This document shows positions 12,270 to 24,744 of a stretch of 64,000 nt of DNA, piece by piece. Source of the DNA: Acanthochromis polyacanthus (Eukaryota > Chordata > Actinopteri > Pomacentridae). The stretch lies in contig NC_067116.1 in the NCBI RefSeq assembly GCF_021347895.1, positions 42,789,628 through 42,853,627 on the forward strand. Direction: 5' to 3'. A program made the translations under genes and the position numbers. Under the pieces are notes generated by a model. That model had not been told where the DNA came from. It saw only the letters and a program-made list of their open reading frames with translations, and ran no database searches. How positions within the stretch are numbered: the first letter of the stretch is position 1; every line of letters starts with the position of its first letter.

Positions 12270-13019
12270 ATGCCTCCTGTTTACAAGAATGATTATCACA
12301 AAGTCCTCCAGAAGATAATAGTTCTGGAAATGAAAATGCACCGATTGGAAGTGAATATGGAGGTTAATGGACATTATGGAAATGAGACCACTCTACCGGT
12401 GATTCAAAGCAGTGGACAAGAGAAGGCTAACAGACAGCTATTTAGCACCACCGTCAAGGACGAGGAGGCCTGTCGAAACAGATCAGGACTGCTGCTACTG
12501 TGCTCAAACATTTTCTACTCCGTGCGTCAGACACCAGCCACGGTCAGAGATAAAAGCCAAGGACATTCAAAAGAACAACAGATTGCACAGCACGCTGGAG
12601 AAGAACTGTTACTGCTGGAGATAAGGACTGGCCAAGGACAACAAGGAACCCAGGAAGAGGCCTCAACTACGTCATCACCTCCTGCCCCTCATCCAACAGA
12701 TCAAGGACAACAAGGGACCCAGGAAGGGGCCACAACTACATCACCACCTCCTGCCCCTCATCCAACAGATCAAGGACAACAAGGGACCCAGAGAGAGGCC
12801 TCAACTACATCACCACCTCCTGCCCCTCATCCAACAGATCAAGGACAACAAGGGACCCAGAGAGAGGCCTCAACTACATCATCGCCTCCTGACACTCATC
12901 CAACAGACCACTGTCCATCTTCACCCCCGCAGCAAGAGGAGTGGCTTCCACTCCCAACAGGAGGTTTTTTTCAACTTCAACCTGTAGAAACCCCCCCCCC
13001 CCCCCCCAACTCTTATTAA
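12270..13019 (+). CDS. Hypothetical intronless ORF with four 23-residue repeats
   Basis: The first ATG of the frame is at 12270 (MPPVYKNDYHKVLQK), giving 249 residues; I do not recognise the family. The N-terminal third is polar with possible short helices. Residues 122-213 are four exact-length tandem copies of a 23-residue unit (DQGQQGTQREASTTSPPPAP...) rich in Gln, Thr, Ser and Pro, followed by a Pro-rich end. The product would be largely disordered. An AATAAA at 13378 followed 27 bp later by 17 A suggests that the region was copied from a polyadenylated RNA. It lies between a dead THAP exon and the NIM1 gene. It may be a transposon-linked gene, a retrocopy or a chance frame kept open by repeat expansion. 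Confidence 0.35.
   Translation: MPPVYKNDYHKVLQKIIVLEMKMHRLEVNMEVNGHYGNETTLPVIQSSGQEKANRQLFSTTVKDEEACRNRSGLLLLCSNIFYSVRQTPATVRDKSQGHSKEQQIAQHAGEELLLLEIRTGQGQQGTQEEASTTSSPPAPHPTDQGQQGTQEGATTTSPPPAPHPTDQGQQGTQREASTTSPPPAPHPTDQGQQGTQREASTTSSPPDTHPTDHCPSSPPQQEEWLPLPTGGFFQLQPVETPPPPPNSY
12633..12908 (+). repeat. Coding-frame minisatellite, 4 x 69 bp
   Basis: Units begin CAAGGACAACAAGG at 12633, 12702, 12771 and 12840, exactly 69 bp apart. Because 69 is a multiple of three the reading frame is preserved through all copies. Confidence 0.9.
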
Positions 13020-13377
13020 TGTCTGTGTCAAGAGACTGCACCTCAGGTTTTGACAATACACAGTCAGTAAATGTTAATCAGTTTCCAGAGGCTCATCCTG
13101 AGTAGTGATTGCAAATCACAGGCCTGATTTTTCTGGAGTTTTGGTCTCCACCAGCTCTTGAGGTAGGCATTAAAAATCTACTCTTAAAGACAGACGTGGT
13201 AGAATATTTTCTAGTTTTTTGGTCTTTGCATGTTTGCTGTTTGGGGCTGGTGAACAATAGGCTCATAGTTGATGGCTTTATTTTGGTTGAAATGCAGCTG
13301 GAAATAATTCTTACAGGAAAGAGTTGAGCTCCATTTCCTGTTTTTAAAAAAAAAACAAAAAACAAAACCTTCTTATC

Positions 13378-13426
13378 AATAAAGTTTAATGCAGTTGTCT
13401 GGTACCGTTAAAAAAAAAAAAAAAAA
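13378..13426 (+). terminator. Polyadenylation signal plus genomic A17 tract
   Basis: AATAAA at 13378-13383 and a run of 17 A at 13410-13426. In that spacing they look like the end of a retroposed polyadenylated RNA. I could not find a matching target duplication upstream. Confidence 0.4.
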
Positions 13427-13796
13427 CAGGACAGATTCTGACCTGCAACAAATATGCAATATTTAATATATTACTTTAAAAAAAAACTGTAAAATTCAAA
13501 CAGTAGTGTGTTGCTTTATTTTTTTAAAAAATGGTCAATTTCAACTGTTTTAACTGTAAAATTGGTTGTTTTTTGAATTCAAAAACAAGAATGACCACTA
13601 ACATCTAGCTACTGTATAAATTGCGAATTAAACATCTGTTCACATAGCAATTAATAAAGAACTGTTTAAACTAATGACTTGATCTAAGCAGCTAAGTATA
13701 TTATTGTTGTTAACTTTACAATGATACCCGGAGATAGGGGAATTTTTATAGATATTCTAAATGATAAAGATTGAAAACAAATTTTTATTTGTCGTA

Positions 13797-14037
13797 CACT
13801 ACCAGTTAAAAGTTTGTACACTCCTTCTCATTTAATTATTTTGATTTAATTATATTATACATTGTACATACATTATACATTATACATTGTAGATTAATAC
13901 AAAAGATATCAGAACTATAAGAGAATTAAGTTGGAAACAAAAAAGTGTTAATCTTCAGCATTAATCTACAATGTGAAAAATAATACAAATAAATAAAAAG
14001 CATTCAATGAAGAGGTGTGTCCAAACTTTTGGTAGTG
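13797..14037. mobile_element. Tc1/mariner-type miniature element
   Basis: TA (13795-13796, 14038-14039) flanks inverted ends CACTACCAGTTAAAAGTTTG and CAAACTTTTGGTAGTG. It is 241 bp long with an AT-rich centre and no gene. Confidence 0.75.
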
Positions 14038-14471
14038 TATTTGTCTGCAGTTTACATTAATTTTAATAGAAGAAATATTGTAGCTGAAAGTTAACTACAG
14101 GTAATGTTGATTGCAATTGCGCTGCTATATAAATCCAGTATAATATTGGAAAAATAGTCACAGTATGACACAACAAACCCCATATTTTAATGCAGAGTAC
14201 TTTAAAAACAGTAGCAGTGTAGAATATTTGCAGTATTTTACTGTAATTTAGTAGAAAAACATGTTTGAGTGTGTGGAGCCAATATGAGGTGTGATTATTT
14301 CCCTCTTTGAAGATGCGTTTGCAGTTTCCATGGTGTCACTTTGTATCAGAGGCTGTAATGAGCCGTCCGCTAATACGCTCCGTTAATAGGATTGAGTTGG
14401 AGTCCTTTAGTCCTCTGAGGTTCCATTCACATGTTCAGTCACAGTCAGGTGTTGGAGCCTGAGAGACGACC

Positions 14472-17400
14472 ATGAAGGACCCACAGCTACCAGGTAAAAC
14501 ACCTGATTTATACTTTTTAGAATGTTTAACTCACTGCAGCTTTGTAAAATTAATAATAATGTTTTATATCAGTTATAAAGATTAGTTCCCTTTACCGTCC
14601 GTCTCTCAGCAGGACATGTGCTTCGTCTTTTTAGAGCTTTAAATCATCTGTAGGACTGGTTATTGTAAAAAAAAAAAAAAAGTTTCCATTAACAACTTGT
14701 TCATTTATAAACTGAGAAACCCATATTAGCATTTATTATCTGATCACCAACTTTTATACGTATATTGTTCCCTTTAAAGCACATAGATGTTGTGTTAGTT
14801 GTACTTTAGTGTGCCATTTTATTCTGAAGTTATTAATGACTGATCAGCTACTGAATAATAAAACATCTTTATGAATTTTCTTCTGCACGTGCAAATAAAG
14901 CAACATTTTGTGGCTGCAAAAGCTTTAAATATTCACTATGATAATTTTTTGCTTATTAATTAAATTAATGCACTTATTTTTTAGGCAAGGCAGGGTGGTT
15001 TTATTTACAGCACACACTGTTAAAAAATAAATATTTTTTAAAGTTCATTAAAAAATGAAAATCTGGCAGCAATAAATAATAATAACAATAATAATAATAA
15101 TATAAATCGTGAAACTAACACTCTCTGCAAAATAATATTTTAGCAAATTAAAATACTATAAAAAATTGTATTTTTTTGTTTTTTTAATTAAAAAATGCAC
15201 AAAAATGATTTGTAAATGTATAAATACTGGAGGTTGAAACTATGAAAATTATCATTTTCCGATCCTGAATTTTTTTTATAATTAACATAAAATATCATAA
15301 ATATCTGTGAAATATTGATTTTTTTGGGGATGATTTAAATACTGTAAAACAATGTAAGGTGACAAAAACTAACATTCACATTCATTCATCTGTTCTTTAA
15401 TTTTAGGAGTTATTATCTGTAATTGAACAAATCTATAAAATAACTGGAAATTCTGCTTAAAATCACAGTTAAAAACTGATTTAAAAAATATAGTTTTTTT
15501 CTCTGTGTGCCTTTTTAATTGCATGCACCAGAACGTATCAATAAATCAAACGTTATAAGGGAATATGTGTTCTGTCTTATTTTTGAAAGCTGGTGTTATA
15601 AAGCCTTTCTTGAAGAGTTAAATGGTCTGTGATAAACGGAACCTTAATTTAGCAGCTCTGTTAATTCAGTCTGGTCTGCCTGGTTTAGTTTCCTATAAAT
15701 AAACTTTCACATTCAGGAGCGACCCACTAAAAGCAGCCGCTAATCCAGGCCATTCTGAGAACCGAGCAGAAGATCAGCTGAATTTAACCCACAGCGACCA
15801 GAAGGAGGCACAGTGACATTAAACTGCAGGTTTACTGAAGTTTGTCAGAGTTCATCATTGGCAGTTTATCACCGGCTGCTTTATTGTTTAAACAACTGAT
15901 TCATCACATGTGCGGCCATTTAACAGATTATGTTCTCTGTAAGGCGCCCACACAGGATCCGAATAGACTGACATCTGACCTCATTGTCGTTTCTCTTTAT
16001 GCAACACATTCAGCAGCTTCCTGGAAAAACAACTCGAACGCCGCACAAGGTCGGCATGAAAGTCGACACATCGTCCTGTTGGAGAAAAATCAAGAGAAAA
16101 TTTAAGAAAACAAAAGATGACTCTGAACAACCGTTTCCAAGTAATAAGACTTGAGTTTCCCAGAAGAGTGAAACAACAGGAAACACCAACGTATCCTGCT
16201 TTTGTGCTTTATCAAAAATGAAAACATGCATGTCGGAGCTGATTTAGCAAGATCCAAAAATATATCAACTATGGAGATCTCCAAAACTAATAAAACGGTA
16301 GACGCAACACTGATGTTAGTCAGTGAAATAACATTTAAAACCTTTAAACTCCTGTACCAAAGTCTTTATCAGTAAAATAAAGAATTAATCTAATTTGTGT
16401 AAATATTGGAGTTAAAGTCTTACAGTGTTTTTTAAGATGTGAATTTACGTGAATAATTTACAAAATCACGATTTAAACCTTACAAAGAGTGTATAAAAAG
16501 CCACTTCACCTGACTACAGTAGTACATAATAAATACTTAGTATTAATAATTGTGGAGATTATTCGAACTAACTTAATATTATAGTTGAGACTCTAAAGTA
16601 TGACTAATTAAGGAGAGATGCTGTGTTTTGCTGAGTTTTGCAAGTAAATTACAAAGAAAATAGCATCCTAAGGACAGACCTAATGGTAGTTTATTCATAC
16701 ATCTGAGGGGTTTTTTATGTCTATAATGAAATTATATTACATTAGTACACATTTATCCTTAGAAAATCAATTAAAATCTGTATTAATGTTATTTACTTAC
16801 TTGTAAAAGCAATGTATTTATGTCATCCTATTTATTTGTTCATTTTATTCTTTTACAATTATATATTTTTTAACAGTTTTCTTTATTAATTATTGCTGTT
16901 ATTATTTTCACCCTTGCTTTTAATGTTTTTATCGTCCTTTTTCCTCTATTCTGCTCGTTCTTCTTCCTCATTTGGGCATTTTTGATCCTTTCATAATTAT
17001 ATTTGGTGTGTTTTAGTAAATCTTTTACCAGGTTTTACTTTATTTCGCCATTTTATGTTGTACTTTTTTACTTTTCTGTTTGTCCTGTTATTCAAACGTC
17101 TTCCTGAGTAACTTTTTTTTTCAGTTTATTCTTTTGCATTGTGACTGAAGCGCTTTAGAAACTCTTTTTTTAAATAAATTGCTATATAAATACAGTTACT
17201 ATTATTAATATTGTGATTTTGGTCAGCAGACAACTTGCATAAAGTCCTGATAAGGGGTTATGTAAAAGGCTAGATGTTTATTTGGGGTCATGTAAATGGG
17301 CATCCAGGTTAATCTTATTAGCAGTGAACAGAACAGTCACACTACTTGTCTGCGGACTCAATTTTAGAAGAGTCAAACAGTTTATAGCTGATAACAAAGC

Positions 17401-20400
17401 CAAAAATAAGCGTAATACTAACTAAAAAATGCATTTACTGTCATATTTCTGCAGTTTCACACAGTCCAACGGTGCTGCTGCCTGATTTCTTTCACTCAAA
17501 CTCCTTTTTATTTCTTTTCAAGGCTTAAAAACGCGACTATGGCAGAAGCAGAAACTGAGCAAAAAGCCCAAAGATGAATCTCCAAAGCATGAAAAAGCAG
17601 CGAAACCCTCGTCCTCATCTGCGACTACTTCTGTCCCTCTGCTGACCGAAGAAGAAAGGATGAAGCAGACTCCGTTTGAGAAGGTCGTCTATGACATGGC
17701 CCACAACGAGAGGATCATCAATGAAATGACGCTCGGCAGAAGGGTCGGTTTCTACGAGCTGAGGGGGGAGATCGGGCAGGGGAACTTCTCCACCGTCAAG
17801 CTGGGCGTCCACGCCTTAACGAAAGGTCAGAAATGTAGATTTACTGATGCTCATGCAACCTTCATTTAATGTCCAGCTGAACTCTGAGCACGTTGAGGTG
17901 TGGAGGACAAGGAGGAAAATAAAAGAAGAAACTTGGATGACTATAAGAATGTTAATTAGAGCTTTACAGTTTAGGAAAGCAAATGAATCAACTAAAACAA
18001 GAAAACACTGGGAAAAAAAACTAAAATGAAAATAAAAACCCGACTTTTCCAAAGGATAAAAATAAAAATAAACTGTCTGCATGTTAATCCAGGTTGTAGA
18101 TGCAGGAGATAAGTGAAATTAAGTTGTTCAGTTATGCCGAGTTAAGCTAAGATATGATAAAATATGACAAGACAAGTTAAGCTAAGTTATGCTAAGTTAA
18201 GTTAAGATCAGTTAAGCTAAATTCAGCTATGTTGAGATAAGTTATGCAAAGATAAGATACAATAAACTAAGATGTTTTATATAAGAGAAGATATGGTAAG
18301 AGCCACATTATAACCAGTAAGATCCTTATAAATAAAAGAAAATCACATTTTACAGAGGGCCACCTAGCATTAGCATAAAGCTAAAAATGATGAGTGTTAT
18401 ACACAAGTAATAAATGCAGAATGATAAACAGCAATGCTTTCATGTTTAAAATGTCACCATAATCCAACATACTTTTATGTTTTTCTTTCGATATTTCTGT
18501 CTGAAACTGACTTTTTTTGTTTGTTTTGTTTAATATTCAACTTTCCAGTCTGTCTTACCCACACTTTGTCTTTTGTGCTGTTTTGTGCACATACTTTGAC
18601 TTTAAGGGGATTTTAGTTGTAAATAAATATTGCTGCATGTTTGTGGATAATTTTAATGCCAGAAGCTGAAACCTGAAGTCCTGAATGAGCCTTTCTGATC
18701 GCTGCAAATCCTCCCGACCTCAAGCTGCGATTGTGATTTCTGCTGAGATGCTTTTGTGAAAATTACACCTGCATGCTGCTGAGTGTTTGCAGGGGGGGGC
18801 TCTCGGTCTTATCCACATTTTTGTCATTCCTTCGAATAATCCTGCAATTAAATCAGCTGCCAGAAGTAAATTCTTTCTGCCTCCTCATGTCACATCAATC
18901 TTAATATCTTTTTCAAACCTCTTAAGTGTGTCTCAGGCCCTCTTTAAAATGACGCCACTTCCTCTTCTGCCTTCAGAGAGGGTCGCCGTTAAAATCGTGG
19001 ACAAAGTGCGTCTGGAGAAGAAGAATCAGGCGTTCACTTCGTCTGAGATCGCCTGCATGGAGAAGCTGTGTCACCCCAACATAGTTCGTCTGTACGAGGT
19101 GGTGGAGAGCAGCCGGAAGCTCTACCTGGTGATGGAGTACGGCAGCGGAGGAGACCTGTTCTCCAGAGTCACCACCAGGGGGAAACTCGGCGACCTGGAG
19201 ACCAAGCTGGTGTTCGCACAAGTGGTGTCTGCCATCAAGCACATGGTGAGCCCCGTCCATAAATCATCAGCAGTAAATATTGTGACAGGGCGGATGTTGC
19301 CGCCAGCAGCGAGGTGATGGGAAAATATGTGACGAGACGACAGATAAAAGTGAAACAAAAGGTGAACTCGGACTGGTTGTGTTGAGTCAGAGTTTTTATA
19401 CGACACATTTGAAGCAGTTGTGCCAAAGTGGTTTCCAGGACGCTGTAAAATAAATGATGCCTAGGCTCAACAAAAAACTGTTTGCATTAATTTTTTTGAG
19501 TTAAATATCAGCATTTCCTCTGAAATCAAAAGTTTTTTTAATTGCTTTATTGTTGGTAGCATAAATACAAGTTTTTCATTCAGTTACTCGTAAAAATGAA
19601 GCATTTCAAACAGTATTCATAAGTGTTTTTTAATGCTTTTGTGTACTTAATTACCATAATTATGAACACACATTTTGAAACTGGTAAATTTTAAAAAAAC
19701 AAAGTTGCTCCATCGTTACGCAGGAAGGGGAGAGGATTTGAAATCTTGACTTCAAGGTGAAGAAAAATTCAGCCTATTTCAACTTAAATTTAGTTTTAAA
19801 TCACGAACAAAGAAATTTGAGTTGAAATTATACACAATATTAAATTGATGCAACATAATTATGTCAAAATAATATTTGCAACTTAAAAGTTACGTATAAA
19901 TTATAGATTTTAAAATCTTTGTCCTGAAGTTTTTACTTTATCTTATGTTTGATGAAGTGACGGGAATAATGAATAAAACTGGAAATATAAATTAAACAAA
20001 CAAGTTTCTAGATAAATATCATACAGGTACGCTAATATGTACTGTATTTAAATTAGCCAAAATTAAGATAATTTTATTAATGTTTGCTGTTATTTAAAAT
20101 AAATGTATATTGAGGACAACAGAATGGTAGATAATCATTTAACTGTTATATTCTCCTGCTTCTGTAGTTTTACAGGTTATTATTCATTTTTTAATCACAT
20201 TTGTTCATAAACTTGTAATATTCTTACTGTATTTAAACCTGCTGGAATTATAATTATTTTACAGATATTTTCACAAGTTTTTGCCGTTTATGATTGTTAA
20301 AATACCCCACTGTTTTTAAGAGTTGTTTTTGTTTTGTTTTTATTGTTCTTTACAGGGTTTTGTTTATTTATAATGTGAGGAAGCTATATTTTTATACCTA

Positions 20401-21544
20401 TAAGTGTCTAGAAAGTAAGTTAAACATTTCAATATTTTCTATTTTCCAACTGAATATAACATTATTGGTGCAATAAAATGCTTAATTGCTGTAGTCTCAA
20501 TAATAGTGATAATTAAACTTTCGCTTATTCACATAATCAACGGCAAATACAGAGCACATATAGAAGGTGGAGAAAACTCTTGTTGTATCTACTGCTTCTT
20601 GAAATGTCTTTTTTAAATGACTGCAGTACAGAAAGATGACGGAAAACACTGAGAAACTAGGAGTACAAGTGCAGAATTAAACCAGAAATGCCTTTATTAG
20701 ACTCAAACTCCTGCAGTTTGGGTGTTGTTTTAGGGGTTAATAACACTTTTTGCTCTAAAGTAAAACTTCCCATTAAACCTGCCCACTCTTGTGTGAATTT
20801 CAGCACGACAGCAACATCGTCCACAGAGACATTAAACCAGAGAACATCTTCTACACGACCAGCTACTGCATCAAGGTCGGAGACTTCGGCTTCAGCGCTG
20901 AGAGCAGCGCCAACGAGCCGCTCACCAACTTCTGCGGTTCTCCACCGTACGCCGCCCCCGAGCTCTATAAAGACAAGGGCTACATCGGACGCTACTCGGA
21001 TGTCTGGGCTTTAGGTATCCTCCTGTACTTCATGGTGACGGCGACTTTGCCCTTTTACGGAGACAACATGAGCCGGCTGAAGCGCTGCATCCTCCAGGGC
21101 TCCTACAGCATCCCTGCCTACGTGCCCGACCCCTGCCAGCTGGTCATTAAAGGGATGCTTCGGCAGGTTCCCATCGACAGAACCACCCTCGCACAGATCA
21201 TAAGCAGCGACTGGCTGAAGGGGATTGAATACCCTCAGCCTTACGCCCCGCTGCCGCTGTCTCCGGCCCACTTTGCTAAGCCCGACCAGGCTCTGTGTGT
21301 GGAGGAGCAGGAGGTGAAGGATCTGATGTCAGACCTGGGCGTCGTGACCGTTCATTTCCAGAACAATCCCTGCTTAGACGGCAGGAGCCCTCTGACGGGA
21401 ACCTACCGGATCCTCCTCCACCGGGTCCAGAAGAGGAGGTCGGTGGAGGCCGTGGGTTATTCTGTGCTTCACCCCAATGAGTTCAAGTGCTCCGCTACAG
21501 CCGTGGACAAACACAACCCCTCCGCTGTGTGCGCCGTACTATAA
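14472..21544 (+). CDS. nim1k: NIM1-like serine/threonine protein kinase
   Basis: Cytoplasmic kinase of the AMPK-related group. Coding exons: 14472-14493, 17523-17825, 18977-19245, 20804-21544, phases consistent, 444 residues (human NIM1K is 436). The short first exon encodes MKDPQLPG. Residues 55-108 hold the [14 protein letters not shown] block and the helix before the kinase, which is the diagnostic NIM1 region. Kinase landmarks: glycine loop GEIGQGNFS (89-97), ATP lysine Lys114 in [12 protein letters not shown] from 205, DFG at 225-227, APE at 249-251. The C-terminal tail has the NIM1-type [14 protein letters not shown] segment. Two oddities: the activation loop reads LTNFCGSPP where NIM1 and relatives have a Thr directly before FCG, and exon 2 ends in a weak donor (GTCAGA). 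An AATAAA lies 37 bp after the stop. A divergent teleost paralogue of NIM1K is the alternative. Confidence 0.88.
14494..17522 (+). other. NIM1 intron 1
   Basis: AT-rich intron of 3.0 kb with short A, T and AAT runs (15070-15110). No exon-like frame or recognisable transposon is visible. The frame at 15842-16105 has no known domain and no splice support. Confidence 0.6.
18125..18310. repeat. Low-complexity TAAGCTAAGT-type tandem repeat in NIM1 intron 2
   Basis: Diverged short tandem units of the form (AAGTTAAGCT)n, clear between 18125 and 18310. Confidence 0.7.
19640..19940. repeat. Dispersed repeat, copy in NIM1 intron 3
   Basis: Contains TTGAAATCTTGAC...CAACTTAAAT...ATACACAATATTAA...TGATGCAACAT. 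The same order of blocks recurs at 25290-25560 and 36460-36690, which defines a repeat family of about 250-300 bp within this window. No inverted ends were found. Confidence 0.65.
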
Positions 21545-22470
21545 CGGGAAAGATCTGAGGGCTGCAGGATGAAGCAAGATGAATAAACTGAGCCTATAGT
21601 CAGAGGTTTAACCTGCTAGATCACCATGGTAACCAATGCTACACAGCTCTGGAGGAGGTTCTGCTCAGAGTTCGAGAGTTTAAATCAGCTGGAAGAACCG
21701 CCATCCTTTCAGCAGATCTTTACCAGATTGTATTTTGTATGAACGACTCAGATTATTTCATCTGTAAACCTGCAGAGCTGTACGTTTATTTTCCCAATGA
21801 ATGATTCCATGCAGTTCCAGCAGGCAAACTGTAAAGGAGCCAGACATGCATTCAGTCAGTGATGCAGGAAATGGATGTTTCACTGCTGGACCAGCTTTAA
21901 TGATGCAGTTCAACTGGGTTTATCCAAACTAAGTCATATCAATCCCTCTGCTTTAAACCACATATGCTTGAATAATTTGATTCCCTTTAAAACTGAGTTG
22001 CTGCCACTCTAAGTTTACAATTTTTACATATTTGCTTTGCCCAACTATGAAATGTAAAACATGACTTTGTTATTACTAGTTCTTTCCTTTTCTTTTTTCT
22101 GTAATCTTACTGGAAGAAGTCGGCAGGTGAGCTGAAGCATCTTCTTTACTGCTATAGAAGCTCTAAACCTAATTTTGACGGAATACGAAATTAAATAGAC
22201 AAAATTCTATTTTAAGCTGATAAAACATGAATGAAAGATAATTCAACTACAGCTTAGACACACTTTTTACAGTGTATGTTTGGCCCTGGTTTACTTCTAA
22301 CTTGTTTTACATTTTATTGTTGCAGCTGATGGAACACAGATTAGAAAATGCATGAATCTACTTCAATCAGTGACATTAATTTCACTGTGATTTGGCCAAA
22401 AACTAAAACTGCTTCCACGTTTCCTTCATTATGGGACAGTGTTGGACCTGAATGCAGTCCCATGTGCAGC
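21545..22470 (+). other. NIM1 3' untranslated and flanking region
   Basis: Non-coding. The nearest polyadenylation signal is AATAAA at 21582. No repeat of note until the miniature element at 22473. Confidence 0.5.
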
Positions 22471-22472
22471 TA

Positions 22473-22552
22473 CACCTCCTGTCAAAAGTTTTGAGACACT
22501 TTCTCATTGAAATAAATTAGAACCCGTCTCAAAACTTTTGACAGGGGGTGTG
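22473..22552. mobile_element. Tiny Tc1/mariner-like inverted-repeat element, 80 bp
   Basis: TA at 22471-22472 and 22553-22554 flank two inverted arms with the core GTCAAAAGTTTTGAGAC. Almost the whole element is arm. Confidence 0.7.
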
Positions 22553-22554
22553 TA

Positions 22555-24740
22555 ATGTTAGAAATCGGCCGCTGCAGTGTTTTCTGGGTTCGGCGTCATT
22601 TGCAGTAGCAGCGCTTTTTACTGAATAAATTCTTAAATTCGTCATAGCTCTCCAGCATAACAGCCTCTTGACTGAAGTAGGCGGCACATGATTGGTCAGT
22701 TCTGTGCAGAAAAGAGTCAATTGTTGCATCAGATGCCCCTTTTTATGTGAGGACAAAACCTGATGAAGAAAACCTGGTTAACAAAGAGAATCACAAACCT
22801 AATATTCATTCTCTCTGCTTAGGTTTTGTTAAGCCCAGCTTTCTTAAACTTGCGTTGTGTTACGTCCTTCTGGTGTGCTCACCCTCTCACTGACATCCGT
22901 TCATTCACTACCGGCTGCGTTAATCCTCACAGCTTTTCTGTTAAATGTGAGCCGAAGTAGGAAACACCTGGAGGTCGAGGTCAGAGCGGAGGTCAGGTTC
23001 CCCCCACAGCGTAAGCCAATTAGTGCTGATAAACTACAGCAAGTAATTAGCTGCGGCTTTCCCTCCTTGTCACTGACGCAAAACATCCATTAATCGGTGA
23101 ATGACCATCAGCATCTTCCAATCCCTCTGAGTCAGAGCATGAATCTTCTGAACTAATCCGAGGCCACCTGTAATCCTAATAACACGCAGAGAACAAGCTC
23201 GGTCATAAACGTAAAGGAGAAAATAAAGTTCAGAGTAAAATTCAGACCGAATTTAATTGAAAACTAGTCTGCCACCATTTAAAATGTCTCTGTGTGTTTT
23301 AATTACAACAACTGATGCCTAAAATGCCTTTTTGCTGTGGTTGTAAACGCAGAAAATGTTGTGAAGCACAAGCATTGTTGTGAATTTTGCACAATTTGAG
23401 TCAAATTCTGCTCATTTCTGTTTGCTTGTGCTTTAAGGCAATATTTTCACTCATGCTTGAGGGATGCTGGTCTGAACTCCATGCCACTCTGTAAACAAAA
23501 AACAGATTTCTTAATCAAAATACAAGTATTTTCAATTTTAAGCAGGCTCCTCTCTGATGCTTTCTTTCTTTTCTGCCTCTTTCCTTCCAGCAGGAGGCAT
23601 GTTATTACAAGATAATGTAACTTTCTGCTGCATTCAGTGTTTGTGCAGAGATTCCTGCTGGGTGTTGAGCGGTTTCGTGTTCACTTGTAAGTCCCCGAAG
23701 TTCAATGCAACTTTGACTCTTGGGCAATTCCTCAGAGGCTGATTTTGGAACAATCTCAAGCCCTTTCGGTAAAAGAGCTCACGACTAATCATTCGTGATT
23801 TTCTTCAGCTCCTCTGAGACTGTGACAGCAAAACTTCTCATACTGGTCCCTGAGTTTCCATTCACCTCCCTTCACCCCCTTGTTCCCCTCCAGGGTACAT
23901 TAGCATCCCTGTGCCAGGCTTCACTCTTTTTGCTTCTTTCCACTACCTCGTAATTTAGCTGCCAGTGTCTGCACGCACCTGCCGAGCTTCTGATCAGCAA
24001 TTGGCACAATGATAAGCTTCATGTGTTGCAATAAAACTTGGGAACCCTCACTATGCAGCCTGTTTGGACAGGAATGTGTTCACTTTGTGTGGGCAGGAGA
24101 AGACAGAGAGTGACTCGTAACAGTCCGAACACGAGCCAAGAAGAAGTCCTAACTTGCTGTTTATTTAGGTTATTGCTCAACATCATTTGGTGTGAAAATC
24201 CCCTTTATCGTGTCCTCTTGGGACGTGTTTCAGCTGCACTATTAAATGATGAGGGATGCATTTAATGATGTTCTCTGTGACAAAACACAACTTCTGTATC
24301 GAAAGAGGCTTTGAAAGGAAGAAAGATCGGTACGCTCTAGAAAAGATTCCATCAACTCGAAAGTACATTTTGTCCCTTTTAATTGGTGGTCTAATTGCAG
24401 TGAAAGTGAAAAATTAGGTTTACTGCTCATAATGTGCATTTGACATGCACGTTTACTGCATTTTTTCTGCAGATTTTTTTTTTTTTACAATTTTTAACCA
24501 TGTTTGGGTAAAACAGACACTGAAAATAGAAAATATGGAAACTTCAAGTTAACTTAAAATTAAGATGTAACAATCAGGCTTTTAATCTGAGAGGAATCAA
24601 ATGATTTAAGTGGATTGAACCTAAACCGGTGCTGTTTTTACTTATCAGCTTATTGTGATAAACTTAATTTAATTGCATGTTACTAATTAAACAAATTAAT
24701 TTGTGTTGGTCCAACAGTTGCCTTTTTATGTTGATCCAAC
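22555..24740. other. Intergenic, no gene seen
   Basis: About 2.2 kb of ordinary non-coding sequence with scattered short frames lacking domains or splice sites. A diverged repeat copy at about 24510-24730 is shared with 25690-25930. Confidence 0.5.
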
Positions 24741-24744
24741 TCAT

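Noticed and set aside
20688..21014. Alternative frame overlapping NIM1 exon 4
   Set aside because: Out of phase with the kinase frame, which carries the HRD, DFG and APE motifs.
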